Source of the DNA: Batillaria attramentaria
Lineage: Eukaryota > Mollusca > Gastropoda > Batillariidae
Direction of reading: 5' to 3'
Assembly: GCA_018292915.2 (NCBI GenBank)
Contig: JACVVK020000385.1
Coordinates: forward strand, 285,001 to 349,000
DNA length: 64,000 nucleotides
Position 1 is the stretch's first letter. Each line of letters starts with the position of its first letter. The notes under the pieces were generated by a model, which saw only the letters and a program-made list of their open reading frames with translations, was not told the DNA's origin and ran no database searches. The position numbers and the translations under genes were made by a program. This document shows positions 42,771-56,065 of the stretch, piece by piece.

Positions 42771-44269
42771 GACCCACTTGAAGTCTGGAGGACAAGACAA
42801 ACAAAGGTTTCGGCTCGACGCGTTAGGATAGAAATGTCTCCTGTTTGTCTGCTGTTTGTGCCTGACGCAGGCGTCGAGCGAAACGGAATTATAGCCCATC
42901 CTACGATGGTGCAGTTTCCATGAGACCATTACTTTGGAAACTACATGTACATATGAACATGGCAAGCTGCTGTCAGTCAGTGGTGCTGGCTTTACACTGT
43001 CTCTCACATTCAAACTTAAACTGAGATGCAACCTTACGATAAAATAATAACAAATATACTCGTAAACATGTACAACTTAACTCAGTAACAACGCCTGCTA
43101 GATCACACACACACACACACACACTGTCACCACAACACACACACACACAGAGCTAAAGCTCAACTAGGAGGTGATTAGCGTCAAATACTCGTTAGCGGGT
43201 TGTCTGTCATTGTTGTTGGTTGGCTAGAGCCTGAGAGAGAGAGAGAGAGAGGCGCCAAAGCTTGCACTGGGTCGCCGAATTACCGGCCTTCATTTAACAT
43301 TAGTGGCAGATTTACTTTTGTGGCATTCATGTCAAACTGTACTGATTGTGTTTTGTCAAACACTGGCCACTCCGCTGGCTGCGTGCAGAAAGCAGACGAC
43401 AGTTTCCCTAACTAAGTCTGTGAACACGCGCAAAGTTCGCGACAAGCACTCAGTAGTAGGCTACACACTGTCTGGCGACAATACAGTGCGTGAATCCCGT
43501 GCAAAACTCACGGTCGCTCACCTAAGGCGCCGGGCAAGATAAAGGACACACCAAAACCAGAAAGGGGTGTATTTCTCAGCTTCATTGTTATTTTCGTTCA
43601 ATTACACCTATCCTTATTAGTAAAAACTCAATCAAACCGTGTCACAAGATAAATACCTGGATCAATACCTCTTTCATTCTTTTTGACTGCTCTTTGATGC
43701 TGACTCAGTCTCATAATTTTCCATTGACCAACCCTCCCACCCCTGTGCTCAGTTTTGGAGCGGTCCCCAAACCGAGGTAAAATTCTGTGGTACGAAGTGA
43801 ACCTTTGAAGTGGAGACTTCTGGCGTGGTAGGTTGTGCGCTGCCTCAGTGTCGATTTTGGTTTTAACATTGAAAATACTAGCGAACCAAATTAAGTCTAA
43901 TTGAGAGTAATGGACCGGTGCATGATGTTGTTTAGCTGTATTGGGTATTTGTTAATATTTCCAATGATTAAATACGAAATTAGCGGCTAACCGCCGGGCC
44001 GTGTTACCGAGTCCAGCCTCCATTATCACTGAGTGACTGGCAAGGCTGATCATGGAGCCATGGCGATATTTAGACGCGCGCGCGCGCGCGCGCGCACACA
44101 CGCACACACATGATCTGCCATTTAGCATTGGACATTGGGTTAGATCATCATTAGAGGCAATCATGGTGATGCAGGCTCTGCGTTATCAAATACATTTTGA
44201 TGGGTTGCCGGAGGCGGCGTTTAGCTGCCCTGTCAACAAAAAATAGTTCAATTCCTCCCTCATTATTGG
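42771..44269. other. Intergenic, no gene seen
   Basis: Contains short CA runs (43107-43149), a GA run (43231-43250) and a (CG)n/(CA)n patch (44073-44110). No supported coding signal. Confidence 0.45.
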
Positions 44270-44420
44270 GGAGCCAGGGTAGCCGAATGGTGTAGTGTTG
44301 GACTTGCAACGCCCGACGTGTGAGTTCGAACCACGGCTTGCTTTTTCCATGTTGCCCCTTCCTTGATTATCACCTACATACGTAGGTGCAAAAGGACATT
44401 AAACGCCCATTCAACCAGCC
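44270..44420 (+). repeat. SINE family B, diverged copy
   Basis: Head ggggagccagggtagccgaatggtg, B box gtgagttcgaacca, body ccatgttgccccttccttga and tail acattaaacgcccattcaacc. Confidence 0.65.
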
Positions 44421-45020
44421 TCATGTGCATTGCATTAAATAAACGGGCCGCATAATGCTTAATACACATCACCCCAATCAGAGGCTAAAGTTAAAAGTTG
44501 ACATATGTTTTGCCTCTTACCTCGGTGACATTAGCCTAAAGAATGACAGGTCTTTACATTTGCACTTGTCCTAATGGTACTGTGCGTGTTGTTCAGTCGT
44601 AAGCAGCTCTCGTCGCTCTCTGAGCTTGAAGATCGAAGGTGATTAATTGTACACCGCGTTGGTAAGTAAATGCCGTACCGTACCGTACCGTACCAGAAAT
44701 CATCGGGGATGAGAGATCATTAAAGTGTCGTTTGAGCAAGTTAGTACATGTAGTCTTCAACCATTTCAAAATAAAGGAATGGAGCTTTGTAACTGCGTTT
44801 GGATGTTTAACCAATTTAACCGTCAATGATAAATAATCTTCAACATTATCTTGATATAAACACACCAATGTTTTGCATCAAAGTGTCACTGTGGTATGTT
44901 TGTTATGTGTAAGTAAATGCTTTTTTGTTTCAGAGGCAGATGGAGCAGTGCTGGTCAACACATATATTCATGTACATGTACCATATTCTTACACAGCAAG
45001 CTTGGTTTGTTTTGTTGCAG

Positions 45021-48000
45021 GGTGAAACTTTGCAGTTCGTCTGAGACCGCCCGGCACGAGCGATCTGAGGACGTGGCCCTCGTGTGTCCGCTATTAGGAG
45101 AGCTCTTCTTAAGCCGGTAGTACCATGACTAAACGCCTCTGTCATGGGGCCTCTGTGCCTTGGCTCTTACGGGAGGGAGACTTTGAGCGCCACCCATAGT
45201 CCATTCTCTATCGGGCTGTAGGTGAATCCCACGTTAGGGTCTCCATTCTCCACCTTCCTGCGCGTAATCTAAACACATTTTTGGAATGGTAGTGAGATAC
45301 ACAAACTGATCCGTTATTACATAAATGTCTGTCAAGTATGCGAATAACAGCATATGTGACTTTTGGGATATGCTGTTTCTCTCATGCCGCATTACTGCAT
45401 GACTAAATTGTAGGCTAAAACTCTTCAGGCTGGTAGGGACTAGCTTAAAACTAGCAGGCGTTGTAAGAGAAAGCGCCCAGGTGGCCATCAACCTCATGCT
45501 GATGTGTATGGGACAGACTGTGCTGTGTCTTGTTTTTGGCTTTAGTTCAGGCACTTATGTCAAATTGGTAATCTGCTTTATGTATTCTTGTTACATTTTA
45601 CTAGGAAATGTAACATAGGTACATAACAGTTTTGTTAAAGTTTAAATTGGAGGTTGGAGTGGCTTTGGGACAGCCACAGTTTTGGTCCTGTTTCATGACA
45701 TGTCTTTGGCTTGTAAACAGTCAGTCGGGTTGGATGGTTCACCTGCTTTGTGTTGTGAATTAGGTTGTCCCCCCTAAACGTAAGTGCATTGCATGTTGTC
45801 TGGGCGGCATCAGTGCACATTGTTCCATGATTAGCTGGGAAATGTGGTGCACAAATATCAGCATACTTGGCAGAAAGTCCGCAAGGTTAGGTAGGGTACA
45901 GCAAGAAAGAAGATGGACCTCCGGAGGCCCCTGCCTAGCCCAGTCTAGGATGCAGCTGTGGATGGTAAGGGTTTGTTCCTGTTGGAAATACATGTAATGA
46001 AAACTGTTGTTCAAGTTCCCAATTTATGGTTGTGTTCCCAGTTCTGTTCACATCTTACTGCTTCAACTGTTTCTATAGGATGAAGTGCAGCCCGGGCGAC
46101 CACTGGACTTGGGGAAGGACTACCATGGATGGACAGCACAAGAATGCAGAGAGTAGAGGAGACATCTGAGGGGTGAGTGTCAGAGTGTGTTCCTTAGATT
46201 TCCTTTCCTGCTTATACAAGTAGTGTTTGTCGCAATAGTCTCGTTGGCCAGACTGTTCTGACACTCCCTTTAATGTTTTCTGTGTGAGGTAGGAAGAATT
46301 TTGTACTTCCAAAAAAGACTGTTCATGTTAGCACATTGGTTTCAGTGTGCTTTACATGATTCACTTTAATTTTCACCTCTGTGTTCCCAGTTCTAACTGC
46401 ATCTTGCTGCTTTTTTCTGCAGGACGTAGGACTGCAGCCTGGGCGACTGAGGGCTGGACCGCAGGATGGGTGTACAACACAAGATGAAAGAGAGGCGACC
46501 TCTGAGTGGTGAGTGTGAGTTCCTTTTCCATTCAGAGAATGGAATCTTATTATTCTGTTCTACATAACGTGTGTTGTCATAAGCTTTTAAGGGAGGGAGG
46601 TGCTGTACTGTGAGTGTGTTAAGATTCACAACAGTTTGGCCAATGAGCAAATGCTGAAAATTTCATACTCTGTGTTTTAAGTTCTGACTGCACTGCTGTT
46701 TTGTTTCTGTAGGACGTGGGACTGCAGCCTGGGTGACGACTGGACTGAGGGTTGGACTGCTGGATGGGTGGACAACATGCAATGAAAGAGAGGTGACCTC
46801 TCTGGGGTGAGTATTTGACTGATTTCTATTGACCCAGCAGTTGTAATACTCTCAGTGTTGATTTTGTGCTGACCTTTAAACAAATGACATGCTTTTGTAC
46901 AATCTCAGGGTAGTTTGAGTGTATGTCCAAAATGAATGTGCTAGGTATTCCCACTTTTGTTGATTATAGTAGCCATAGCTTGCTTGGTCCAGGAAATCAG
47001 TGATTGTTGTTTCAAAATCTGAAATTTTCCTCTTGTGTTTTAATTTCTGAATGCACCTGACTGCTTCATTGTTTCTGTAGGACGTTGGACCACTGCCTGG
47101 ACCACCATCAGACTGAGGGATGGACCGCTGGAGGGATGGGGTCCACAAAAATGAAGAAGAGACCTGATGGGTGAGTGTGAGTTCCTTTTCGCCTCAGACA
47201 ATGAAAATTAGATCCTCCCAGTCTATAGAATAGAATGAGTGTTCGTCGTAAGCTTTCAAGTACGAATATACTGTGAACATTTTGAAGTCCATGGAAAACA
47301 CTGAAATCTATGGTAGAATTCTAATGTTCATGTTTGTGTTTTTAGTTCTGACTGCACTTGCTGTTTTGTAGGACGTGGGACTGCAGCCTGGGTGACCACT
47401 GGACTGAGGGTTGGACCGCTGGATGGACAACACGAAAATGAAGAGAGGCGACCTCTGAGGGTGAGTGTCTTATGTTGATATTTGCCATTCGGTGCTCTGC
47501 AAAACGTTCACTTCTGGTGAGGCATACATACATAAAAAGTATTATTTCCTTTTGTTAAAAGCATTTATATTTATCTTTCTCGTTGTCTACTGTTTCAGAT
47601 CTGATGGAGGACAGCACGTGACCACTGATGGACGACCTGAGGGACCAGCCAGACGGACGACTTCATCTACAGGACCGGCAAGCAGGGCCGGACAGGACAC
47701 GGTTACATTAGTATAGTTATGGTTAATAGTGTAGATAGTAGTTGTAGTTATATGGGGCCGGCCTCGTTAGGTAGGTAGGATTAGGTTGTAATGTATTTGT
47801 TTCCATGTCACTGAAGTTGTATGATTGATTTCAGCAGACCAGGAGCAAGAGGTGAACCGTGCCGCAGGACAACACCCGGAGAAGGACTGCACCACCGGAC
47901 AACGCCAGGAGATGGGGGACAGCGTTGGATATGACAAGATTGGCCATGCAGATGGACATCACCCGGTAAGCCAAAGTGTGCACGAATAGTTTTATCATAA

Positions 48001-48355
48001 TGCGTTATTACCTACCCCCTCCCCCCCCACCCACCCACCCAAATATCCTGAGGCATTTCTACAAAAACTTGTTAGTAAACCAAAGTGTGTATTTCTTGAG
48101 CTTTGGATTTCTGATTCAGGACTCAGACAGGCCATGCAGCTGACTCCTCAATTGTTTGCTGGAGGTTTATCTGATGCAAACCTGTGCCTCAAAGTCAAAT
48201 GTGCTAATAACACCCAACCCCTCCTAGACAGTTGTAAGTAAGCCAACATCTGTTTCTGATCCAGGACTCAGAGATGGGCTAGGCCACACCGCTGGAGTAC
48301 CCCCAGACACACTGGCCATGCCGCTGGATTACAGCTGGTGCTGCTTCCGGACTGG
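45021..48355 (+). ncRNA. Putative spliced noncoding RNA with tandemly duplicated exons
   Basis: Splice-bounded blocks of about 90 bases repeat on the + strand: 46079-46172, 46423-46508, 46713-46806, 47081-47170 and 47372-47460. Each follows a tract ending ...ctgtag, ctgcag or similar, opens gacgtgggactgcagcctgg-like (first copy gatgaagtgcagcccggg), and ends at a GTGAGT donor. The shared core is actgagggttggaccgctgg. Possible flanking exons: 45021-45221, one ending 45964, 47599-47770, 47835-47965 and 48265-48355. No frame stays open across the repeats, since stops fall in different frames in different copies, so protein coding is unlikely. Transcription is inferred from splice signals only. 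Confidence 0.45.
46060..47470 (+). repeat. Five-copy tandem duplication of exon-plus-intron unit (about 290-370 bp)
   Basis: The copies share not only the exon-like core but also the intron start (gtgagtgtgagttcctttt in copies 2 and 4) and the intron end (gttctgactgcac...gctgttttg), showing duplication of whole units rather than exons alone. Central intron parts have diverged. Confidence 0.75.
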
Positions 48356-48549
48356 GTGAGTTTGATATTCGACATCACTGTATCTTGCACACTTTGTTAA
48401 ATTCGTACTGTGCTATTTCACATCAGCCTAAGATGTGTGGCGTAGGTTAAATGCTGCACTTTGTGTTATTTGCACATGTATAGAAATTGCTTTGTCATGT
48501 ATGTATATTGCATTTCAAATAAGTATAAGTGCCCTGTTCTGTTTGATGC

Positions 48550-48760
48550 ACTCTGCAGATCAGCCACCGGATGCCAGCCACCCATCCCACCCCTCCACCT
48601 CCCATCACACCCCTCCACCTCCCATCCCAATCTCCTACCCCTACCTCCCCCCCCCCCCCCCAATCCCTACCTCCCCCACCCCAATCCCTCCCTCCCCCCC
48701 CCCCAATCCCTACCCCCCCCCCCCCCACCACCCAACCATCTCTTTCCTCCTCTCTTCTAT
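48550..48760. repeat. CCCCATCCC-rich pyrimidine tract
   Basis: Runs of ccaatcccta, cacccctcc and poly-C; proline-rich frames here are artefacts. Confidence 0.85.
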
Positions 48761-50149
48761 TGCATGGTAGTTCTTCTCCCCTTGTAGTTATCATTTCCCC
48801 TTCCCCTCCCCAGTAGGGCTCCTGATGTCATGTCTCACATGGGGTCAGTGGGCAGTGCAGCACCAATATGTCAGTGTTGTGTTTTTCATTCTCAAAACTT
48901 GTCAAAAGTACATCATTCTTTCGGAAAACAAAATTCTTTTGCATACATTATTTTTCAATTTTCTTGCAACAGTTTTGGCCTTTTAAAAGGGCTTTTCAGT
49001 CATTTTTGCCTGTCATATTTTCAAATTTTACATGTAGGCCATTACATATTTGGCGGTTAGGCAAAAACTGCAAAAACATTTTGTGCTTTAATGGCCGGTT
49101 ACTGTTCTTTGGTGCTGCACTCATCTGTTGTGAAGGAAAATTCCGCATTATTTTTTTTTTTAACCTGAAAGTGGAAGAAAAATTACTCAAAGAAAAAAAA
49201 CAAACCAGAAAGTGTAATGACAGTGAGTTAAATCAACATTTTGGCTTTGGTAAACATATACCATCTGGTAATTTCACCTCTTTGGCTTTCTCTACAAACA
49301 AATTTAATTTTATTGAAAATATCTGAGTATTATTTGAATAGTACAAATAAGCCAGTCCATTGTTTCTAATGTCCCATGTTGGTGGTGGTGGTGCATGTTA
49401 ATAAAGTTCAGTGTACTGATCAAAATTGAGTTGGGGGGGGGGGGGTGTCATCCTTATTCAGCAGTCATACTGTTTCCAAAACAATGGTCACAGTAATCAG
49501 ATGATGGGGTGGGTGTTCAGGGGTTATAAATATTTTCGAAAAGGGCGTATTCATTCATTCTTCCCCTAACCATAGCCTTTTTATTTTTACCCAGTGGACT
49601 GGCTTATTTGCAGAATTTTCCTTCACAGCAGATATGTAAGCAATGTTTCAGTGGTGTGCACAGTTTATTCTGACATACTTTTGAAAGCTTGCGTGTTTTG
49701 GAAATTCAAGCAGCTCCCAAGATACCAGCTGTGTCTCTTTTTTAAACGTTTTTAAAAAGATGAATTTCTCTTTAGTCTCTTTCATTTGATTCATGTAATA
49801 TTCAAAATTCAGTATAATTTAATCCAGTCGTTTTGTTTGTTCAGAATCAGAATATGTTTGTAGTGAAACTTTTGTTCAAAATTCCTTTCATCTCTGAAAC
49901 TAAATTTCAGTGGTCACCTTCAGTATCATATCAGTAGTGTACTTCAGACTAATTTGGGCCGGAGGGGTGGGGGGGGGGGGACCTTTATTTATTTATTCAA
50001 CTTGCAGATGAAGCATGTGATTTTTACCCATGCATCCTTCATCGGCTGGTTTAGTACTAGGACCTTAGGGACCATGTTACTGAAGGTGACCGTTATTTCA
50101 GAATAAACTGTGCACTTATCTGATTGCAAGGTAAAAGATGCAGCTTTTT
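48761..50149. other. AT-rich intergenic DNA, no gene seen
   Basis: Two poly-G tracts (about 49434-49446 and 49970-49980). Open frames have no recognisable domain. An AATAAA near 49398 could end a + strand transcript from the upstream array. Confidence 0.4.
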
Positions 50150-50540
50150 TAAAAACATTTTTCCAATTATTACATGTTGTTTGTTCGTTTAAGTGGGGGG
50201 TAGGGGCGTGGGCTAGCCCCCAGTGGGGCAGCACACGCACGCACACTGGGGTGTGCCAGGGTGTGCCATCTCATGGTAGCTCCCAGCACTCCACCTCGCT
50301 GTGCGAGGGTAGGCCGTTCACTGGTCAGTCTCCCTGTCCGACCCCCGGCAGACCCCCCGGGATCCTCTGCCCCCCAGCACCACACCTGGGCGGTTCTGGT
50401 AGGTCCATTCTTCCTCTTGTCTCGTAACCGTGGAGGCATGGTCCATTAGTGGAAGGTTTCAGTGCTGTGGCTGTGCTGTCTGGCTTGGCAGTGACAGATT
50501 CCCTTTTCTCCCAGAAAGGGGCTTTTGGGCTGCACTTCTT
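50150..50540 (+). repeat. Interspersed repeat of about 400 bp, copy 1
   Basis: Shares ggcgtgggct, cccagtggggcagcacacgc, ggtctctcccagcac-like and cccttttggg-like segments with the inverted copy at 53420-53830. No coding capacity is conserved between copies. Confidence 0.65.
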
Positions 50541-50739
50541 TTCAGGCTCTAGCATTTCTTTCTGAAGGTATGTGTGTGTGTGTGACGTTGTCTGGTTGTG
50601 TATCAGACAGCCAGAATGCACATGAGAGGTGATTTCATCACCAGCATCATTACTTTTACACTGGGAAAACTTTTGTTCGCTTGGGAGACTCTTGGGGGCC
50701 AACACTTAATCAGCCCCCAAGAGTAAAGAGGGGGACACG

Positions 50740-50820
50740 TTGTTGCTGCTGCTGTTGTTGTTTGTTTGTTGTTGTTGTTCATTGTTGTTGTTGTTCATCA
50801 TTGTTGTTGTTGTTGTGGCT
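50740..50820. repeat. (GTT)n-rich microsatellite
   Basis: Imperfect (TTG)n run. Confidence 0.85.
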
Positions 50821-50979
50821 GTTTTATTTGGGGAGGGGATGTTTTTAAGCATTCTTAGAGGTGGTATTGAGTACAATGTAATTCTAGAGGTGGCATAGAG
50901 TAATTGTAGAGGTGGCATAAATCATTTTATCTCTTTCTTCTTTCTTTTATCTCTTTCTTTAACTGTTTTAACTGTCCTG

Positions 50980-51048
50980 CTTCTAATGCTTGGGTCGTAA
51001 GTTCGTATCCTGGCTGAGGCCACATGTTTGTGCTGGCTTTCTCATCTC
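50980..51048 (+). repeat. SINE family B head fragment
   Basis: gcttctaatgcttgggtcgtaagttcgtatcctggctgagg-type sequence, then tgtgctggctttctcatc; it leads directly into the 76 bp tandem repeat. Confidence 0.6.
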
Positions 51049-51276
51049 AACCAACCAACCTTCCCCTCAGTCAACATGCCCTGCAATGGTCATCTGTTGC
51101 CAGCAGGACATAGGCCAGTTAGACAACCAACCAACCTTCCCCTCAGTCAACATGCCCTGCAATGGTCATCTGTTGCCAGCAGGACATAGGCCCGTTAGAC
51201 AACCAACCAACCTTCCCCTCAGTCAACATGCCCTGCAATGGTCATCTGTTGCCAGCAGGACATAGGCCAGTTAGAC
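51049..51276. repeat. 76 bp tandem repeat, three copies
   Basis: Units start at ttcccctcagtcaacatgcc (51061, 51137, 51213), spaced exactly 76 bases and almost identical (only cag/ccg at gccagttag differs), implying recent amplification. Confidence 0.93.
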
Positions 51277-51817
51277 TCCTGTTTTTCACTTGGATGTTAT
51301 CCACAGTCTAAGATCATTAGTACATTTGAAATGTGAGCAGTCTGGAGCGTGTCTGTTGCCATCTGTGGTTAGTTTAATTTCACTTGTCTTCCTGAGACGG
51401 AACAGGAAAACTGACAACCCCTCCCCCCCCCCACACACACATGCACACATGGCTCATTACCCTACCTTTCCAGATGTCACTCTCAACTTTGAATGGGCCT
51501 AAGGCCTATCAAATAACAATTCTGATTCTGATACACATACCAATATATACACATATAGATCAATATTAACAACAAAAACCAGTGTCCAACCTTCTCACTT
51601 GAAAATTCAGAACTTGTGAAATTTAAAGAAAAATAACATTTTGCCAGAAACTGTTTTTCAGTTTCCTCAAACCTGACCTCAGAATGGTCTGTTATTGGCA
51701 GGTGTTTACAATTTACAGAAATGCTTCAAACTGTGTGCAATATTACAGTGCTGGCATTAAAAACATGGGCATACAGAGAGCAAAGATAAAAAAAGGGCGC
51801 ACAGAAATTGTTCTGGC

Positions 51818-52225
51818 TTCTGCGGCCTCCGTGGCTTCCACTCATGACCGGGGAGGAATGCTACTGGAGGACCATCGCATGGAGTTCAGGTGCAATAACA
51901 AAAAAATTCCCCTTAACAGCGACCTAAAATTTCAGCCTGTGGGTTCTGCGACCTCCGTGGGTTCCACTCATAACCGGGGAGGAATACTACTGGAGGACCA
52001 TCGCATGGAGCTCAGGTGCAATGAAAAAAAAAAATCCCCAGAAAACTGTTGCCTAAAAATTTCAGCCTGTGGGTTCTGCGACCTCCGTGGGTTCCACTCA
52101 TAACCGGGGAGGAATACTACTGGAGGACTGTTGCAGAGAGCTCAGGGGGGGGGGGGGGGGGGGGGGGAACAAAAACAAACAAACAAAAAAAAAAAGCTCA
52201 AAACTGTTGCCTTAAGTTTCAGCCT
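51818..52225. repeat. 126-130 bp tandem repeat, about 3.2 copies
   Basis: Units begin ttctgcg(g/a)cctccgtgg at 51818, 51944 and 52074; the last is partial and interrupted by a poly-G run of about 22 at 52146-52167. Each contains ggggaggaat(a/g)ctactgg. Confidence 0.88.
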
Positions 52226-53419
52226 GTGACGAGCTGACCATCATATGCCCTGAAAGGGTTGCCACACTCTAGGAGGAGAATTAAGGAAGCGCACAGCAAG
52301 TTTTGACAATAAGGGTTTGAAGGACATTCAGGATATTTGATGAAGTGCACACGCACACACACAGCACACACATCTTGTCATTCTGAACTTAATAGTTGCT
52401 GCAAAATGGTCTTTGTTGCTTGTGCAGCTTAAAATCATCCCCCTCCCCCCCTTTCCCTGCCCCCGTTCAGAAACTCCTGGACGCACTTTTAAATCCAGGA
52501 AAACAGATCTATGAGGATTAGGCACCCAGACTGCGAGGCAAAATTGTAACGACCTTGACGTGCAGTACTCCACTGCCAGTTCTGCTTGTCCATTCACAGA
52601 AGTGTTTCTTCAAGGACAGAGATCTCTTTTCAGTCTTTGCCATCATTTTCAGCGTTTGACTTCACTGTCAAGCTTTCTCAATGTTGCATGCTGTATGATA
52701 GCCGGTTGTTGCTATACAGCATTGCATGGTTTGTAATGGCTCTTTCAAGTCCTGCTGAGTCTTTGCACCACTGGCTTCACTCCCACAATTTGTTCTACAC
52801 ACCCAAACATATACCATACTAGTGGCTGGGAAGTTTGAGGTTCCACATGCTTGAGATGATGTACAGTTCACGGTCAGCACTTTTGAGGATGAACATGCAT
52901 GATACATTCCCATTGTTCCATGGGATATCATTTATTAGACATGCATATTTTTGTGATTGATGTTTAATCATTTAGGAGCCACCTGTTTTGTTGTTGTTGT
53001 TTTTGTTGTTGTTTTTAATGTTTACACTGGTAGATAGGTGTCCCCCTCATCAAGTGGGTGTGAGGGCGGGCTCCCAAAGCCTACAAAAGATTCCCAGGAA
53101 CGTTAAGTGCAGTAAAAGTATATGATGCTTGTCTTGAACTCACTGTCTCATGCACATTCTGGTGTACGCTCATGAAGTCATGCTGTAGTCTACTGCACAT
53201 GCACTCAGCACGACTGTCTCATATACTGTTAGGGGTTGATGATATGAGAAAGGTAGGGCATCCTAGCCGGCGGGGATGGTTACCTCTCTCATTCATCAAC
53301 CCTTGACAGTATGTGGTACAGTTTTTAGTGCTGAGTGGAATGTGCAGTAAACTCCAGTAATGGCTTTATGAGTTGTCTGGTAGTACAATTAGACCGTCAG
53401 GCACACACCTACTGGATGA
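52226..53419. other. Intergenic, no gene seen
   Basis: A (GTT)n run at about 52990-53015. Frames show no domain. Confidence 0.4.
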
Positions 53420-53830
53420 AAGAAATGCTGGAAACCCTGGAAAGGGGTGCACAACCCAAAAGTCCCCTTTTTGGGGGTTGAGGGACTCTGTTGCCGTCAA
53501 GTCAGTGCGGCAGAGCCGCAGTACCGATTCCTTCCACTGGTGGGGCATGGTTCCACTGGTTGCGAGGCAATGAGGGAGGTGGGCCACCAGGATCGACCCA
53601 GAGTGTGGATGCTGGGGAAGGCAGAGGAGCGGGAAAGGAAGGGAGAGGGGGCTGACCGGGGGCGGCAGGGAGATCTGGCCAGTGGCGGCCTCCCTCGTGC
53701 AGTGAGGTGTTGTGCTGGGAGAGACCATGGGACAGCGCACCCAGGTGCATCCCGGTGTGCGCGCGTGTGCTGCCCCACTGGGGGAGAGCCCACGCCCCAA
53801 CCCCCCTCAGGCGTGCTGGTAATTATCATT
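53420..53830 (-). repeat. Interspersed repeat of about 400 bp, copy 2 (inverted)
   Basis: Reverse complement aligns along the copy at 50150-50540, with an extra block in the middle. Frames open in one copy are not open in the other. Confidence 0.65.
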
Positions 53831-54457
53831 GGTCATAGAGTATGACAAGATTACAGTTTTCATAGGGAGTTTTTCAGCAGTTTCTGACTGTTGAAAAACT
53901 TAGTGCAGTTTCTGTTTTTCTAACAGTTGTTTCATTTTCTGAGTTACACTTTCCGCTAAGTTCATTTTGCTTGTCTTAACGCATGATTTGGCTGCATGTA
54001 CAACGTTGTCTGAATACTCTCATGCTTTCCAGTAACTAATGATAATAAAGTAACTCCTACTTTTCCTAATACTTCAGTTTGCTTGTAGGGCGTTAAGCCA
54101 GAAATAACAAACTGACCTTCTACTACACTAGTACTAATTCATCTAGTGTATACTGCATGTATTCTGATTTGATTAATATCACTAACTTGTACTGATAAAC
54201 TCACTCTCTGACACTCTAACAATAGTTGTCCTGAGGATTTCCTCATAGTTAATTCACTGTAATCTTGTCGTCTGTGGCCAATGATTGTGTGTTAGGGGTG
54301 GTAGGGGGCGGGGGATCCTAGTATTACCAGATCACATGGGAAATACCACCAGAAACACCAATACTGGTATTCAGGTGTGTGTGTGTGTGTGTGTGAGTGT
54401 GCATGTGTGTGTACACACACAGTGTATGTGTGTGTGTGTGTGCACGTACACACACAA

Positions 54458-54512
<55 letters not shown>

Positions 54513-56065
54513 TGTGAAATCCAAAAATGACCCTAACACTAACCCTAAATCATTTTTTTTAAATAAAGGAGTTTTCTCTATCGCGCAGCCATTATTTTTA
54601 CACATCACATCAATAATTTGATCTTGAAAAAAGTAACTTATCATTTTCCATCTGTGTCTTTCCTTTCATAGTACATGTAGATTTTTTGTCATACATGTAC
54701 AAAGAAGAAAATGATAGAGTGTTGTGATGATCTTCATGGCAAATGAAAGAAAAATATCCTCAAGCTTTCCTTGGCAGATCCTTTATGACGTAAAAGCGTT
54801 CCTTAAAAAAAAAAAATGTTTTTTGATTTTGAGAAAGCTCCTTTAATATAGGTTCTTAATCTTAAACCTGGTGTTTCTGGTGCCGTGTATTTCCAGTGTG
54901 TTTTAATAGTAGGATCCGTGGGTGTGTTGTGTTTGGGTCAAATTAAAACATAGGTATGTTTGGGGTATCCTGATTTATTTTATTTTATTTTATTTTATTT
55001 ATTTTTTTTTTTTTTTTTTGGGGGGGGGGGGGGGGGGCGGTATTATTTACTTTTTTATTTATTTATTTTTTATCATTTATTTTCTTGCATATTTTTATTT
55101 GTTTTTCATTTATTCATTATTTAGTATGTATTATTTGTTTACTTTTTATTTATTTTTTTATTTATTTATTTATTTATTTATTTTTTTATTTTTTGCAAGG
55201 GGGAGGTTTTACAGGATACCCAGAACCTATGTTTTACTTTGGCCTTTGTTTATATGTCATTCCTTCTCTGTCAGGGCTCCAAAACCTCTTTGGAACTGCC
55301 AAAATTCATGAAAATTGAAAATCACTCAAAATTTAATTTCAGTCATCTGGCTTTTGTTTTCTTGTCTTCATTTGAAGCATATTTCTTGTTTCTTGAAATG
55401 ATTGAAATTCCTTCAAAATTAATTTTACTTTGAATTTTCCTGGAAATTGATTTTAAGCCCTGACAGTTGCCTTTTCTCTCCTCTTTCCATCTCTGTTGTA
55501 ATCAAGCAGGAATGCGCTGCAGGTACTTGTACGAATCTGTGTTTTTCTTAAGGTCGCACCAACAGTGAAATTATAGACTGTTTCATCTTTCTTTGATGCA
55601 TCGTCCTAGGAACATTTTCATTGGGCATGCGATGCTACGAACATCCGTTTGCTTCAGACATCTTGTCACTTAACAACACTTGTGTCTGAACAGTCCAGAA
55701 ATGAGAAATTGCAACCCCACTTGCAGTGCTACCTTAATTATAAGAGCTGGAAAAGTCAGATTTGATTTAGCTGAAGATGCATAGACCACATATTTCATGA
55801 TAACCGTAATCATAGTATGTGCTGTGGACAAACGCGCTTTGGAAATGGAATAGTGCCCTTGAGTCTGTGTGAAATTTCTTGTCTATATTTTCAAGTACAG
55901 AACTTTGCGAAAGTCCCATGCTAGAATTGCAAAATTTGAAACTATCCAGAAGTATTAGGTTTTTGATTTGGTATTTTTTTCCTCATGCATTTAATTTTCA
56001 AGGCAACCAGATCCTGGGTGCCATACATGATTTCGTACAAGTACTACTTGCTTGTTTGCATATTC
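53831..56065. other. Intergenic, low-complexity blocks, no gene seen
   Basis: Alternating (GT)n/(CA)n with a GA tail at 54374-54510, a telomere-like accctaacactaaccctaaa at about 54530-54548, and a T/A-rich (TTTA)n block with about 18 G at 54970-55195. Confidence 0.5.

Noticed and set aside
44593..44868. Minus-strand 91-codon frame
   Set aside because: No domain or splice context; compositionally ordinary intergenic DNA.
46812..47080. Box C/D snoRNA in the repeat-unit intron (gtgattg ... ctga within a short stem)
   Set aside because: Box C is imperfect and the C-to-D distance is about 13 bases, too short for a functional guide.
48435..48816. Proline-rich frames
   Set aside because: Generated by a C-rich low-complexity tract in all frames.
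51049..51276. CRISPR-like array
   Set aside because: A contiguous 76 bp tandem repeat without unique spacers, in an animal genome.
54530..54548. Telomere-like accctaacactaaccctaaa
   Set aside because: Only two to three imperfect units; not a telomere or clear interstitial telomeric array.
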